This document shows, in pieces, positions 17,876 through 26,974 of a stretch of 64,000 nt of DNA (the stretch's first letter is position 1; every line of letters begins with the position of its first letter). Source of the stretch: Streptomyces sp. RB17 (GTDB lineage: Bacteria > Actinomycetota > Actinomycetes > Streptomycetales > Streptomycetaceae). The DNA is taken from assembly GCF_009604455.1 (NCBI RefSeq), contig NZ_WEGL01000014.1, positions 31,299 through 95,298 on the forward strand. The letters run 5' to 3'. Position numbers and translations under genes: made by a program. Under the pieces are notes generated by a model that saw only the letters and a program-made list of their open reading frames with translations, did not search any database and was not told where the DNA came from.

Positions 17876-19480
17876 TTGATCTTTAACCCGTGCGCCGAGG
17901 TTTCGGGGTTGCTGACTTCGCTGTTTGTCGTTTTGCTGGCTGCGTTCTGCCGGGTGTGTGCACGACGTGCCGTTGGGTTGGCCGGGTGTTCTTTTGGCCT
18001 GGTGGTCGTCCGGGGCCAGGGCGAGAGGGTTTTGGTGCTTGGGCCGGACAGGCGGCTTGCGGGCGGATGTGCCGGAAGTCGCGGCGGACACGGGCGGGGG
18101 TGAGTCTGTCCGACGGGCTTGGCTTCTCCCAGAGGTGGCGCAGGTCGGCCGCGACCAGGCGGGCGAGACGCAGTTGGGTGTAGGCGGCGAGGATCAGCCA
18201 GGTCCAGCGGTCGGCCGCTTCAGGGGTCCGGATCTTCGGGGTGGTCCAGCCGAGGGTCTGTTTGAACAGGCGGAAGGTGTGCTCGATGTCGAAGCGCCGC
18301 AGGTATGCCCGCCAGAGGCGGTCGATGTCCGTGGCGCCGGCGTCGGTGCCGGACCACCACAGCCAGACCGGCTTCGGGGTCGCTCCGCTGGGCAGGTGGT
18401 CGATGTCCAGACGGATCACCGTTCCTTCCACGATGGGCAGGGTGTCGTCCGTCGAGGCCCAGGACGAGTGGTGGGTGAGCCTGGGGTGGAGTCGGTTCCA
18501 GGAGCGTGCGATGGCGGTGCCGTAGTGGCGGGTGTCGGTGACGGTTTCGACGTCCGGGGTGCCCCAGGTGTCGGGCTGTCCGAAGACGAACTCGCCTCCG
18601 TGCCGCGGTGGACGGCCCTGGGTGTGGGGCTGCCGGAACGGGGCGGCTCTGCGCAGGACACGGTCCGAGCGCATCCGGGACAGCACTTGCACCGGCATGT
18701 CATTGAGGAGGAACGCGAGTCGGGGAGCGCCGTATCCGGCATCCGCGACGATGAGGACGTCCGGGTCACCTGGGCGCCACTGTCGCGCTGTGATGAGCCG
18801 CTCGATCAGATCGCGCAGCTGGCGGGCAGTGACCGTGGCGGTGTCGTCCCCCGGCGCCAGGCGGAGTGCGTCCAGCGGTGCGGTCCATGAGCTTCGGCCG
18901 GGCTCGAGGGCGCAGACGATCGAGTACGGCCAGCCGGGGACGGGAATGTGCTGATCCTTGCCGCGGCCGCAGGTGTGACACAGGATGCGCTGTGGTGAGG
19001 TGTGTGCATTGGGCCGCAGCCAGCAGGTGACGTCGACGGCCAGGATCAGTCGGCCGTCGCAGGCACGGGGCAGTGGCACTGCGGCCAGGGCCCGCCGTAA
19101 CCGGTCCTCGTCGATCCGACCGCGGGAAACAGCCTGGTAGAGACCACCATGGCCGCGGCGGTGTTCGCCCACCAGCGACAACCCGACCAACGACCTGACC
19201 GGCCCGTCACCGCAGAGAACAGCATCGACCAGCTCGAACAATGCATCCGAACGAGCGGTGAGACAGGCATAGAACTGCCCCCGGAAGGAGGACAGTTGTG
19301 CCAATACTTCTCGTCGGACGTCGCGATGCAGCAGACTCATCCTCACGGCCTTCGTTCTGAAGATGTGTGTTTCCTTGGTCGGAGCACATGTTCAGACGAA
19401 GGCCGCCTTCATGTCCGGCAGATACCGGACCGAGTGATCAAGTTCGACGCACCATTCGACACCGGACGTTAAAGATCAAG
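17876..19480. mobile_element. Full-length insertion sequence with terminal inverted repeats
   Basis: A minus-strand transposase gene is enclosed by matching ends. AGCTTGATCTTTAAC at 17873-17887 is the exact reverse complement of 19468-19482. If the ends are taken at CTTGATC, the flanks are CTCAG on the left and CTAAG on the right. That is a possible 5-bp target duplication with one mismatch, or a preference for CTNAG. About 1.6 kb. Confidence 0.8.
17883..19346 (-). CDS. DDE transposase (IS4-like/NF041680-type)
   Basis: A protein of 487 residues, apparently intact, filling the IS. Catalytic blocks are ILAVDVTCWLRP (first Asp, about residue 104), DVLIVADAGYGAPRLAFLL (second Asp, about 205) and RRFDIEHTFRLFKQTLGW (the Y/R-x-E-H-x-F-x-F-K signature with Glu, about 365). 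The C-terminus is basic and proline-rich (KPSRPGPGRPPGQKNTRP), as in long Streptomyces transposases of this type. No premature stop was seen, so the element could still be active. Assignment to the exact IS family would need comparison with reference elements. Confidence 0.85.
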   Translation of the reverse strand: MRMSLLHRDVRREVLAQLSSFRGQFYACLTARSDALFELVDAVLCGDGPVRSLVGLSLVGEHRRGHGGLYQAVSRGRIDEDRLRRALAAVPLPRACDGRLILAVDVTCWLRPNAHTSPQRILCHTCGRGKDQHIPVPGWPYSIVCALEPGRSSWTAPLDALRLAPGDDTATVTARQLRDLIERLITARQWRPGDPDVLIVADAGYGAPRLAFLLNDMPVQVLSRMRSDRVLRRAAPFRQPHTQGRPPRHGGEFVFGQPDTWGTPDVETVTDTRHYGTAIARSWNRLHPRLTHHSSWASTDDTLPIVEGTVIRLDIDHLPSGATPKPVWLWWSGTDAGATDIDRLWRAYLRRFDIEHTFRLFKQTLGWTTPKIRTPEAADRWTWLILAAYTQLRLARLVAADLRHLWEKPSPSDRLTPARVRRDFRHIRPQAACPAQAPKPSRPGPGRPPGQKNTRPTQRHVVHTPGRTQPAKRQTAKSATPKPRRTG

Positions 19481-19650
19481 CTAAGGGCTGTCCCGTAATG
19501 CCTGGCGCCTCTGTGCTGCACAGGACACCTTCCGCGAGGGCGATTGCTCTCACCCGCGCGAAGCTGCGTTGCAGCACCATTCGGTCACCGAGTTGGTCCA
19601 GGCCGTCCTCACGCTCCCTCTGGCGGTGTCACGCTGAGACCGTAGAAGGC

Positions 19651-20670
19651 TCAGTTGTTCACGGCGTAGGGCTGCAGCGGCGGTTCCTGCGCCAACGTGG
19701 GAGCGCTCGCGCTGGAGGCGGCGGTTTGTCCCAGGGCCGCGAGTACGTGCGCGGGGAAGGTCGCCGGGTCGACGCCGGGCATCAGCGGTCGACCGCAGGT
19801 GGTGCGGCTGACGCGCCCCATGTCGGCGGGCCCGGCGTGGGTCAGGGCGTCGACGCCGATCAGCCAGGCGGCGTTGTCGTAAGACATGCCAAAGTGGTCG
19901 ACGACCTCGGCCGGGCACAGGTCCTGCACGGTCAGGTCGGTGACGTTGGCCGCAGGTGGTAGGAAGGTCGACGCGTAGGGGACCACGACTTCGTCGGTGC
20001 GGGTGGCGATCTCGGTGTAGTCGATGCCGGGCCAGGTCTGCGGGCCCCGGTTGAGCGCGGTCAGGAAGTGGGAACCGAACGCTTGCTGCCAGTTGGCTGC
20101 CGTGCATCCGGTGACCGCGACCGCGCACTGGGCTCTGAAGACCTGGGTGCCGTGGTTGGACGAGGCCAGGCCGACGTAGTCGGCGACCATGCCACGGGTG
20201 TCGGGCCAGTACTTCAGCGCCCAGCGGCCGATCATGCCACCCTGGCTGTGACCCACCAGGGCGACGCGGCGATGCGATCGGGCGTTCATGGTGCGGACGG
20301 CGCCGACGACGTACTCGGCCGCCATCTGGATGTCCCCGTTGCCGGACTCGGGCAGGTCCAGGTCGCAGTAGGCCCAGTGGCGCTGGTCGAAGGCTCGGTT
20401 CCAGTTCCACGACCAGTCGGCGGCGGAGTTCGAGGTGGTGCCGTGCAGGAAGAGCACGGGCTCGATCGGGCTGCTGGGCAGACTGCCGGAGCAGTGCAGC
20501 GCGGCGCTGATCTGTGCCGTGCCTACCGTGAGAGGGGGCTCCTGCGTCGTGGCCGCCACCGCGCTCGGCGCGCCCGGAGCGACCATAAGGCCGACCAGCA
20601 GGGCTGCGGTCGCCGCGACGAGGCGGGCTGGCGCCGGCGTGGCTCTGCGGTGGCTTTGGCGACGGTGCAT
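19651..20670 (-). CDS. Secreted alpha/beta-hydrolase lipase/esterase
   Basis: A protein of 339 residues from ATG 20670, chosen because AAAGG lies nine bases upstream and a signal peptide follows (LVAATAALLVGLMVAPGAPSAVA). The longer frame to 21831 only reads through the opposite-strand esterase. The mature enzyme has the oxyanion region EPVLFLHGTTSNSAADW, the nucleophile elbow RRVALVGHSQGGMIGRWALK, candidate acid near RTDEVVVPYAS, and a His near EVVDHFGMSYD. Cys residues suggest extracellular disulfides. The class-2 triacylglycerol lipase group of Streptomyces is the best match. It is divergent from the esterase at 20965. Confidence 0.85.
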   Translation of the reverse strand: MHRRQSHRRATPAPARLVAATAALLVGLMVAPGAPSAVAATTQEPPLTVGTAQISAALHCSGSLPSSPIEPVLFLHGTTSNSAADWSWNWNRAFDQRHWAYCDLDLPESGNGDIQMAAEYVVGAVRTMNARSHRRVALVGHSQGGMIGRWALKYWPDTRGMVADYVGLASSNHGTQVFRAQCAVAVTGCTAANWQQAFGSHFLTALNRGPQTWPGIDYTEIATRTDEVVVPYASTFLPPAANVTDLTVQDLCPAEVVDHFGMSYDNAAWLIGVDALTHAGPADMGRVSRTTCGRPLMPGVDPATFPAHVLAALGQTAASSASAPTLAQEPPLQPYAVNN

Positions 20671-20964
20671 ACGATCTGCCTTTCGGCTTGTGCGTATGGA
20701 TCCTGGGCGGTGGGAGGGGTGGGCGGGAAGGCCCGGTCGCGCCGGGCTCGTCCGCCGTGGCGCGGGCACGCGCTGGCGGGACGGTGTGTCGGGCCAGGTA
20801 GGGCCGCGATCACGGCCGCGGGCCTTTTCCCTGCGGCTCGTCCTCGTGCGACGCTGCCTTGTCAGCCGCCCCTCCACCGTTGCCAACTTACGCAGCGGTA
20901 ACTTAAATTTGCGGCTCCTTGCTGTCAATGTGTTCGTCGCAGTTCCGGGCGAGGAGGTGGGCCG
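20671..20964. promoter_or_regulatory. Divergent promoter region, lipase/esterase
   Basis: It holds AACTTA repeated directly (about 20883 and 20897) in an AT-rich patch. A possible plus-strand promoter is TTGCCA, 17 bp, TTAAAT. GAGGAGG at 20951-20957 is the esterase ribosome-binding site. Confidence 0.35.
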
Positions 20965-21876
20965 GTGGCGAGCTGGCAGATGAGAGCGGTCGCGGCGTAC
21001 CTGCGGCTCACCGCACGTCCCCGGATGGCGACCGCCGAGCGGGCAGCACGCCGGATCGCGGCGCCGAAGGCCGAACCGCAACGTCCGCGTCGGCTGCGCG
21101 AGCGCCATGAGGTGACGGAGGTGGTGATCAGCGGATTCCGCTGTATCTCGGTACGGCCGAGGCGCCTCACCCGGCATCCCGGCCCGACCGCGCCCGGCGC
21201 CGGCCGGGCCGTGGTCTACGTGCACGGCGGCTCTTACATCAACCCCATCACCACGCAGCACTGGTCTTTCATCACCGCACTCGCCGACGCCGGCTGCCGC
21301 GTCGAGGTGCCGCTCTATGGCCGGGCGCCGCACCACACGGTCGCCGAGGCGGTCCCCTTCGTCACGGCCGTCTACGAACGGCTGCTGCGCACCTGCCCGG
21401 CTTCGATGATCGGCATCGCGGGCGACTCGGCCGGCGGCGGCCTGGCGCTGGCGGCCACGCAGGCGATGCGCGACCGGCTCCCCCTGCCGGCCAAGCTGGT
21501 GCTCATCGCGCCCTGGCTGGATGTGACGATGTCGAACCCGGCGATCGCAGAAGCTGCGGGCAGCGACCCGTGGCTCTCCCCCGTCGGCCTCGTGGAAGCG
21601 GGAAGAGCGTGGCTCGGCGGCCGGGACGGACGGGATCCGTGGGCGAGCCCCTTGTTCGGCTCCTTCCAGGGTCTGCCGCCCATGGAGGCGGTCGTCGGCA
21701 CCCGAGACCTGTTCCGACCCGACGTGCTGCTGCTGCGCGAACGCTGTGAGGCTGCGGGCGTTCCTTGCCGGGTCGACGTCGTCGAGGGCGCTGTCCACGT
21801 CTACCCCCTGACGCCGACACCGGAGGGCCACGAGGCAGCATCCGCGCTGGTCACCTCACTGACGGCTACCGCCTAG
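20965..21876 (+). CDS. HSL-family alpha/beta-hydrolase (esterase)
   Basis: A protein of 303 residues from GTG 20965 with GAGGAGG eight bases upstream. It carries the hormone-sensitive-lipase HGG oxyanion motif (VVYVHGGSYINPI), the nucleophile elbow GIAGDSAGGGLALA, an Asp in GTRDLFRPDVLLL, and His in EGAVHVYPL. There is no signal peptide, so it is cytoplasmic and likely hydrolyses short-chain acyl esters. It sits between two secreted hydrolase genes but points toward the 3' end of the xylanase gene, with only 65 bases between convergent stops. Substrate unknown. Confidence 0.88.
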   Translation: MASWQMRAVAAYLRLTARPRMATAERAARRIAAPKAEPQRPRRLRERHEVTEVVISGFRCISVRPRRLTRHPGPTAPGAGRAVVYVHGGSYINPITTQHWSFITALADAGCRVEVPLYGRAPHHTVAEAVPFVTAVYERLLRTCPASMIGIAGDSAGGGLALAATQAMRDRLPLPAKLVLIAPWLDVTMSNPAIAEAAGSDPWLSPVGLVEAGRAWLGGRDGRDPWASPLFGSFQGLPPMEAVVGTRDLFRPDVLLLRERCEAAGVPCRVDVVEGAVHVYPLTPTPEGHEAASALVTSLTATA

Positions 21877-21941
21877 TGGCTTCGTGATCTCCTTGCAGCT
21901 TCCGGCGCGTCCGCTCGCGCTTTCGTTTGGGGCAGGTCCCA

Positions 21942-23372
21942 TCAGGTGCGGGTCCAGCGTTGGTTGCTGCCGTTCGAGCAGGAGTAGAGCTGGATCAGGG
22001 TGCCGTTGGCGGTTCCGCCTGCGACGGCGTCGAGGCAGAGGCCGGACTGGACGCCGACGATGGATCCGTCGGAGTTGAGGCGCCATTTCTGGTTGTCGCC
22101 GCCCCAGCAGCTGTAGATCTGGACTTTGGAGCCGTTGCCGGTGCCGCCGGCGTCCAGGCACTTGTTGCCGTAGACCCTGAGCTCACCGGCGGCGGTGTGC
22201 GTCCACTGCTGGTTGGTGCCGTTGTTGCAGTCCCACAGTTGGAGTTGGGTGCCGTCGGTGGTACTGCTGCTGGGCACGTCCAGGCAGCGGCCCGACCCGA
22301 CGCCCTTGATCTGTCCGGAATCCGAAGGGGGCGTAGTGGAGCCGCCGTTGAGTGCGTTGAGGACGGCAGTGTAGGCGGGCTTCTTGCTGCCGTCGCCGTT
22401 GAACAGCAGCGGCGTGTCCTGCGATCGCCAGGAGTCGCTGTCGCGCACACCCCAGACGGTGATGCCGAGACAGCGCGAGACGGCCAGGCAGTCGTTGGCC
22501 ACGTTGGCGTAGGTCGAGGCCGGGGCACCCTGAATGTCGAGTTCGGTGATGGCCACGTCGACGCCGAGGGCGGCGAAGTTCTGCAGAGTGGTGCGGAAGT
22601 TACTGTTGTAGGGGCTGCCGCTGTTGAAGTGCGACTGGAAGCCGACGCAGTCGATCGGCACGCCCCGCTGCTTGAAGTCTTTGACCATGGCGTACACGGC
22701 CTGGGTCTTGGCCCAGGTCCAGTCCTCGATGTTGTAGTCGTTGTAGCAGAGCTTGGCGGCCGGGTCGGCGGCGCGCGCGGTGCGGAAGGCGACCTCGATC
22801 CAGTCGTTGCCGGTGCGCTGCAGGTTGGAGTCGCGCCGGGCTCCCGAACTGCCGTCGGCGAAGGCCTCGTTCACGACGTCCCACTGGGCGATCTTGCCCT
22901 TGTAGTGGCCCATCACGCCGTTGATGTGGTCGATCATCGCCTGGCGCAGTGTGCTGCCGCTGAGGCTCTGCATCCAGGCGGGCTGCTGGGAGTGCCAGGC
23001 CAGGGTGTGACCGCGCACCTGCTTGCCGTTCTGCACGGCCCAGTTGTAGACGCGGTCACCGGCGGTGAAGTTGAACTGGCCCCGCTGCGGTTCGGTGGCG
23101 TCGATCTTCATCTCGTTCTCGGGCGTCACCATGTTGAACTCACGGCCCGCGATCGACGTGTACGCCGAGTCGCCCAGCCTGCCGGAGGCGATGGCGGTGC
23201 CGAAGTAGCGGCCGCTCTGCGCCGCCGCGGCGCCGAGCGTGCTCTCGGCGGCGTGTGCGGTCGGCGGCGCGACCAGTGCGCCGGCCGCACCGAGGACGCC
23301 GACGACCAGCGCCAACAGCGGGCCGCGGATCTTCCGGCGGACAACGGATCTGGGTAGGGCATACGAGCCCAT
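21942..23372 (-). CDS. xlnA: Endo-1,4-beta-xylanase, GH10 plus CBM13
   Basis: A protein of 476 residues from ATG 23372, with GGAGG six bases upstream. Signal peptide MGSYALPRSVVRRKIRGPLL...AHA, then a GH10 barrel at about 43-345. Acid/base Glu169 lies in WDVVNEAF and nucleophile Glu277 in AITELDIQG. Counting from a mature start at residue 42, these are positions 128 and 236, the same as in S. lividans XlnA. A Ser/Thr/Pro linker (GGSTTPPSDSG) leads to a ricin-type CBM13 with three repeats (GVGSGRCLDVPSSS, GNKCLDAGGTG, SGLCLDAVAGG). It cleaves xylan outside the cell. The divergent GH62 gene acts on arabinoxylan, so the pair is functionally linked. Regulation is discussed under the 23.4-24.5 kb region. 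Confidence 0.96.
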   Translation of the reverse strand: MGSYALPRSVVRRKIRGPLLALVVGVLGAAGALVAPPTAHAAESTLGAAAAQSGRYFGTAIASGRLGDSAYTSIAGREFNMVTPENEMKIDATEPQRGQFNFTAGDRVYNWAVQNGKQVRGHTLAWHSQQPAWMQSLSGSTLRQAMIDHINGVMGHYKGKIAQWDVVNEAFADGSSGARRDSNLQRTGNDWIEVAFRTARAADPAAKLCYNDYNIEDWTWAKTQAVYAMVKDFKQRGVPIDCVGFQSHFNSGSPYNSNFRTTLQNFAALGVDVAITELDIQGAPASTYANVANDCLAVSRCLGITVWGVRDSDSWRSQDTPLLFNGDGSKKPAYTAVLNALNGGSTTPPSDSGQIKGVGSGRCLDVPSSSTTDGTQLQLWDCNNGTNQQWTHTAAGELRVYGNKCLDAGGTGNGSKVQIYSCWGGDNQKWRLNSDGSIVGVQSGLCLDAVAGGTANGTLIQLYSCSNGSNQRWTRT

Positions 23373-23784
23373 GACTGTGCCTCCAAGGTAGAAATCACGA
23401 AAGGACTGAAGCGCAGGGGTTTGCGTCGTCCACTCCCACGCGGCAGACGGACGGACGGGGCGGGCCGGAGCCCGGGCGGCACGGGATCACCGGACGCCGC
23501 GGACAGGGGACGGGACGATCTTCGAGACAGGCACGGGGGCACTCCATCGCGGCACACCCGGGGGGACCGCCACGCCGCGTCACGTACCTCTCCCACTGCG
23601 TGAAGAGCCAGGGATGCGCTGGTGCGAGCCTCACCGGAACGAAACGGGGTGGTGCAGGTGCGGTGCTTTGGTGCGCGGATCTGTAGGGCAGTTGTGCGTG
23701 GATCTGCCGTGCAGCACGGATTGCCCAAGGCCGGTGTGGTTCGAAATATGGAACTGTGGCCGGTCACTCAGACAGGAATAATTG

Positions 23785-23812
23785 AGGTATTGACGATGCA
23801 TCGTCAATACCT
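23785..23812. promoter_or_regulatory. 28-bp perfect palindrome (probable operator)
   Basis: The half-site AGGTATTGACGATG at 23785-23798 is followed immediately by its exact reverse complement at 23799-23812, with no spacer. It is AT-richer than its surroundings and lies between two xylan-degradation genes. Confidence 0.75.
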
Positions 23813-23823
23813 TGGTGCATAAA

Positions 23824-23852
23824 AGTTTCTGATTCTTGTCCGAAACTTTCGG
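23824..23852. promoter_or_regulatory. CGAAACTTTCG-type xylanase element and flanking inverted repeat
   Basis: CCGAAACTTTCGG (23840-23852) is a perfect inverted repeat around a central C. An upstream AGTTTC at about 23824 forms a second pairing with GAAACT. CGAAA-type palindromes have been described upstream of Streptomyces xylanase genes. Confidence 0.6.
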
Positions 23853-24059
23853 AACCGTGAGCGGGACGGCCTACTACCGGCGCCATCGTCATCAGATGCC
23901 GTAGGGGCAGGGGCCCAGCGCCAGGATGAGTATGCGGACGCTTTCCCCCGCTCCGGCGTCAAGTGTGGCCCGGACTCGGCCATTTGTCGGTGCGGCGTGC
24001 GACGTCTCACGCATAGGCTCCCGCAACATTTCGGCGCAGATAACGAATCATGCGAGGGG

Positions 24060-24087
24060 TTGACGCCGTTCACCGGTTCCCTATCAT
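24060..24087 (+). promoter_or_regulatory. Candidate abfB promoter
   Basis: TTGACG (24060-24065), 16-bp spacer, TATCAT (24082-24087), giving a leader of about 380 nt before the ATG at 24473. Confidence 0.5.
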
Positions 24088-24472
24088 TCGGGTTGCTCGA
24101 CACCTCGACCCTTATTCGATATGTCGAACGTATTGAGTCGCTCCATCGCACAGCAGGGCAACTCAGGGTCGCACCGCCCGAACGCAGAGCCGCAAGGAGT
24201 CGTGCCGCATGCGTATGTCATGGCCGTGCCAATCTTCCTCTTTTCGACCGTGCCACCCGGGTGATCGGCTGTCCACGCCTCCACCCCTGGCGCTCATGCA
24301 GCCCTAAGGCGCCGGGCGCCACCGGTCCTTCAGAAGGTCGCGAAGGACCGGGAAGTCACAAGCGGTCTGCCGTGGTGCTCACGGGCCGTTGCGCACCGCA
24401 CTGCACCGACAGTCCGGACAACCTCTGACGAGGCCGACCGGAACCGTCCCACTCAAGGTTGAGGAAGTCCCC

Positions 24473-25897
24473 ATGCACAGAGGAAGTTTCAGCCGCAGAC
24501 ATACGTCTGCGGTGCTCGCCGACGCGGTTGCGGTCCTGGTCGCGTTGGCGGCGATGCTCGTGGCCAACCCGGCTCAGGCCGCCACCAGCGGCGCCTTGCG
24601 CGGCGTCGGTTCCGGCCGGTGCCTCGATGTGCCGAACGCCAGCCAGACCGACGGCACGCTCCTGCAGATCTGGGACTGCTCGGGCGGGACCAACCGGCAG
24701 TGGACGTTGACGGACAGCAACCAGCTGACCGTGTACGGCAACAAGTGCCTGGATGTTCCGGGCCACGCCACCACGGCCGGTACCCGGGTGCAGATCTGGA
24801 CCTGTAGCGGCGGTGCGAACCAGCAGTGGCGGGTGAACTCGGACGGCACGATCGTCGGCGTGGAGTCCGGGTTGTGCCTGGAGGTCACGGGCTCCGGTAC
24901 GGCGAACGGAGCGGCGGTGGAGATCTGGACGTGCAACGGCGGCAGCAACCAGAAGTGGACCGGCCCGTCCGGGACGACCCCGCCTGGCGGCTCGTGTTCC
25001 CTTCCGTCCACGTACCGGTGGACGTCGACAGGGGCGTTGGCGCAGCCGGCAAACGGGTGGGCCGCGGTGAAGGACTTCACCAATGTCGTGTACAACGGCA
25101 AGCACCTGGTCTACGCGTCGAACGTGTCGGGATCGTCCTACGGCTCGATGATGTTCAGTCCCTTCACGAACTGGTCGGACATGGCGTCGGCCGGCCAGAC
25201 CGGGATGAGCCAGTCCGCGGTGGCACCCACGCTGTTCTACTTCGCACCCAAGAACATCTGGGTGCTGGCATACCAGTGGGGCGCGTGGCCCTTCATCTAC
25301 CGCACGTCGAGCGACCCCACCAACCCCAACGGCTGGTCCGCACCGCAGCCGCTGTTCACCGGTAGCATCACCGGCTCCAGCACCGGCCCGATCGACCAGA
25401 CCCTGATCGCCGACGGCCAGAACATGTACCTGTTCTTCGCCGGTGACAACGGCAAGATCTACCGGGCGAGCATGCCGATCGGGAACTTCCCGGGCAGCTT
25501 CGGCTCGTCGTACACGACGGTCATGAGCGACACGACGAACAACCTGTTCGAGGCGGTGCAGGTCTACAAGGTGCAGGGCCAGAACCAGTACCTCATGATC
25601 GTCGAGGCCCAGGGGGCGAACGGGCGCTACTTCCGCTCGTTCACGGCCTCCAGCCTGAGCGGCTCGTGGACCCCGCAGGCCGGCAGCGAGAGCAACCCCT
25701 TCGCGGGCAAGGCCAACAGCGGTGCCACCTGGACCATCGACATCAGCCACGGTGACCTGGTCCGCAACAACCCCGACCAGACCATGACCATCGACCCCTG
25801 CAACCTGCAGTTCCTCTACCAGGGCAAGTCCCCCACCGCGGGCGGCCCCTACGACCAACTGCCCTGGCGGCCGGGCATCCTCACCCTGCAGCACTGA
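24473..25897 (+). CDS. abfB: Alpha-L-arabinofuranosidase, CBM13 plus GH62
   Basis: A protein of 474 residues from ATG 24473 after GAGGAAG. The signal peptide is MHRGSFSRRHTSAVLADAVA...AQA. A ricin-type CBM13 follows at about 38-165 (GVGSGRCLDVPNAS, GNKCLDVPGHA, SGLCLEVTGSG). After a short TPPGGS linker comes the GH62 five-bladed propeller: TYRWTSTGALAQPANGWAAV (general-base Asp expected in VKDFTNV), STGPIDQTLIADG, NNLFEAVQVYK and a C-terminal PWRPGILTLQH. It removes arabinose side chains from arabinoxylan and so assists the divergent xylanase. The order CBM13-GH62 is that of known Streptomyces AbfB-type enzymes. Confidence 0.94.
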   Translation: MHRGSFSRRHTSAVLADAVAVLVALAAMLVANPAQAATSGALRGVGSGRCLDVPNASQTDGTLLQIWDCSGGTNRQWTLTDSNQLTVYGNKCLDVPGHATTAGTRVQIWTCSGGANQQWRVNSDGTIVGVESGLCLEVTGSGTANGAAVEIWTCNGGSNQKWTGPSGTTPPGGSCSLPSTYRWTSTGALAQPANGWAAVKDFTNVVYNGKHLVYASNVSGSSYGSMMFSPFTNWSDMASAGQTGMSQSAVAPTLFYFAPKNIWVLAYQWGAWPFIYRTSSDPTNPNGWSAPQPLFTGSITGSSTGPIDQTLIADGQNMYLFFAGDNGKIYRASMPIGNFPGSFGSSYTTVMSDTTNNLFEAVQVYKVQGQNQYLMIVEAQGANGRYFRSFTASSLSGSWTPQAGSESNPFAGKANSGATWTIDISHGDLVRNNPDQTMTIDPCNLQFLYQGKSPTAGGPYDQLPWRPGILTLQH

Positions 25898-26001
25898 CCC
25901 GCCCGATCCACGGTGACCGTGATGTCGTGCGGTCTGCCAGCGTGTGGGCGAGCGGTTCACGGCGTGGGCCATTCGACCTGCTGACCGACGCTCACCGTCT
26001 C

Positions 26002-26036
26002 GAGGAACCCCAGCCGTGCGGCGGCCGGGGTTCCTC
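26002..26036 (+). terminator. Terminator downstream of abfB
   Basis: GAGGAACCCC (26002-26011) pairs with GGGGTTCCTC (26027-26036). Further GCCG/CGGC pairing inside leaves a five-base loop and one mismatch. It lies 105 bases after the abfB stop. Confidence 0.7.
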
Positions 26037-26340
26037 TCATCTCCGGTGCAGTTGTCGCGGTCCAGCCCGTCTTCGAAGAGGTCGAGAATGAGGGTCGCTT
26101 GGGCTGAACGGTCTGAGCTACAGCTTTGAGGGCTGGTGCTGCGACGAGGCGATGCGTGCGACGTTCCGATGACACTCGAATCGGAAGTCTGAACCCTCAC
26201 GGACTCCCCGACCCTCGCGTCTCCCCGGAGATTCGGGCAGAGGGCCACGTCTTCAAGAGCAAGCACACAATCCCAAAACCAGCCAGCCCAGGTGGCCGGA
26301 AGATCGTCTGCCTGGCCTTTCCCGGCCGTTGCTGACAGAT
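26037..26340. other. Gap between abfB terminator and DUF4267 terminator
   Basis: About 300 bp with open frames lacking recognisable motifs on both strands. I see no gene here. Confidence 0.4.
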
Positions 26341-26376
26341 AAGGGGTGGCCCGGCCATGTGGCCGGGCCACCCCTT
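26341..26376. terminator. Perfect 16-bp-stem terminator
   Basis: Arms 26341-26356 (AAGGGGTGGCCCGGCC) and 26361-26376 are exact complements with loop ATGT. It is 15 bases beyond the stop of the minus-strand DUF4267 gene. Confidence 0.85.
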
Positions 26377-26391
26377 CGGGGCATGCAGCTG

Positions 26392-26820
26392 TCAGGCGGG
26401 CCGCGCGGCGGGCGCCGGGGCGGTGGCCTTGTGAGCCTTACTGGTCTCCCGGAGGGTCAGCAGGCCGGTGATCGCGATCAGCGCCGAGGTCAGGCCGTGG
26501 ATGCCGAACGCGGCGGCGAGGGGGCCGTGGTGGGCCAAGACGTTGATCATGTCGCCGAACGGGGCGACGGCCTCCATCAGCAGGACCCAGCCCAGGGCGC
26601 GGCGGTGGCCCGTCAGCAGGAGGATGCCGATGACCAGGCCCATCGAGAATTCGCGGGTGCCCTTCATGATGAGGAAGCCGTCGCCGTTGCCGGCGGGCCA
26701 GGTCGGCATGCCAACGCCTTGAGTGGACGCCTCCGGGGCCAGGATGAAGGACAACCCGAGGTAGAGGACGAACAGCGCGCAGACGGTGGCCAGGACGGTG
26801 TTGACGTTCTTCAGCGGCAT
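26392..26820 (-). CDS. DUF4267-type four-helix membrane protein
   Basis: A protein of 142 residues from ATG 26820, behind AAAGGAG. It opens MPLKNVNTVLATVCALFVLY and GLSFILAPEASTQGVGMPTW. It continues through KGTREFSMGLVIGILLLTGH, ALGWVLLMEAVAPFGDM and AFGIHGLTSALIAITGLLTL to an Ala/Pro-rich tail. Four hydrophobic helices and the PEAS...FGMP/GMPTW region match DUF4267 proteins, small membrane proteins of unknown role. It has its own terminator, so it is monocistronic. Upstream lie only transposase debris and possible tail codons of a lost gene (VIWHVIGRLSYARR, minus strand, about 26865-26910). Confidence 0.8.
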   Translation of the reverse strand: MPLKNVNTVLATVCALFVLYLGLSFILAPEASTQGVGMPTWPAGNGDGFLIMKGTREFSMGLVIGILLLTGHRRALGWVLLMEAVAPFGDMINVLAHHGPLAAAFGIHGLTSALIAITGLLTLRETSKAHKATAPAPAARPA

Positions 26821-26974
26821 GGTTCTTCTCCTTTGACGTTCAGCCTGGGGTGGGGCAGGGTTCAGCGGCGGGCGTAGCTGAGGCGGCCGATGACGTGCCA
26901 GATGACGCGGACCGGTGTGGGTTGGGGCGGACAAGATCGCCTTACTCGGGGCATCTCCGACCGCGCATCGCCGC

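Larger units (their letters stand above)
23373..24472. promoter_or_regulatory. 1.1-kb divergent regulatory region between xlnA and abfB
   Basis: No supported gene. It contains the 28-bp palindrome, the CGAAACTTTCG-type element and the abfB promoter listed separately, plus TTCGA-TATG-TCGAA at 24115-24128. The 23.4-23.7 kb part is GC-rich without clear signals. Confidence 0.5.

Noticed and set aside
19498..19650. Minus-strand stretch DGLDQLGDRMVLQRSFARVR next to the IS end
   Set aside because: It looks mildly coding, but it is short, has no start and matches no family I know. Not enough to call a gene.
19651..21831. Treating the 726-codon minus frame as one lipase
   Set aside because: The signal peptide and ribosome-binding site place the start at 20670. 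Upstream codons are antisense to the esterase gene.
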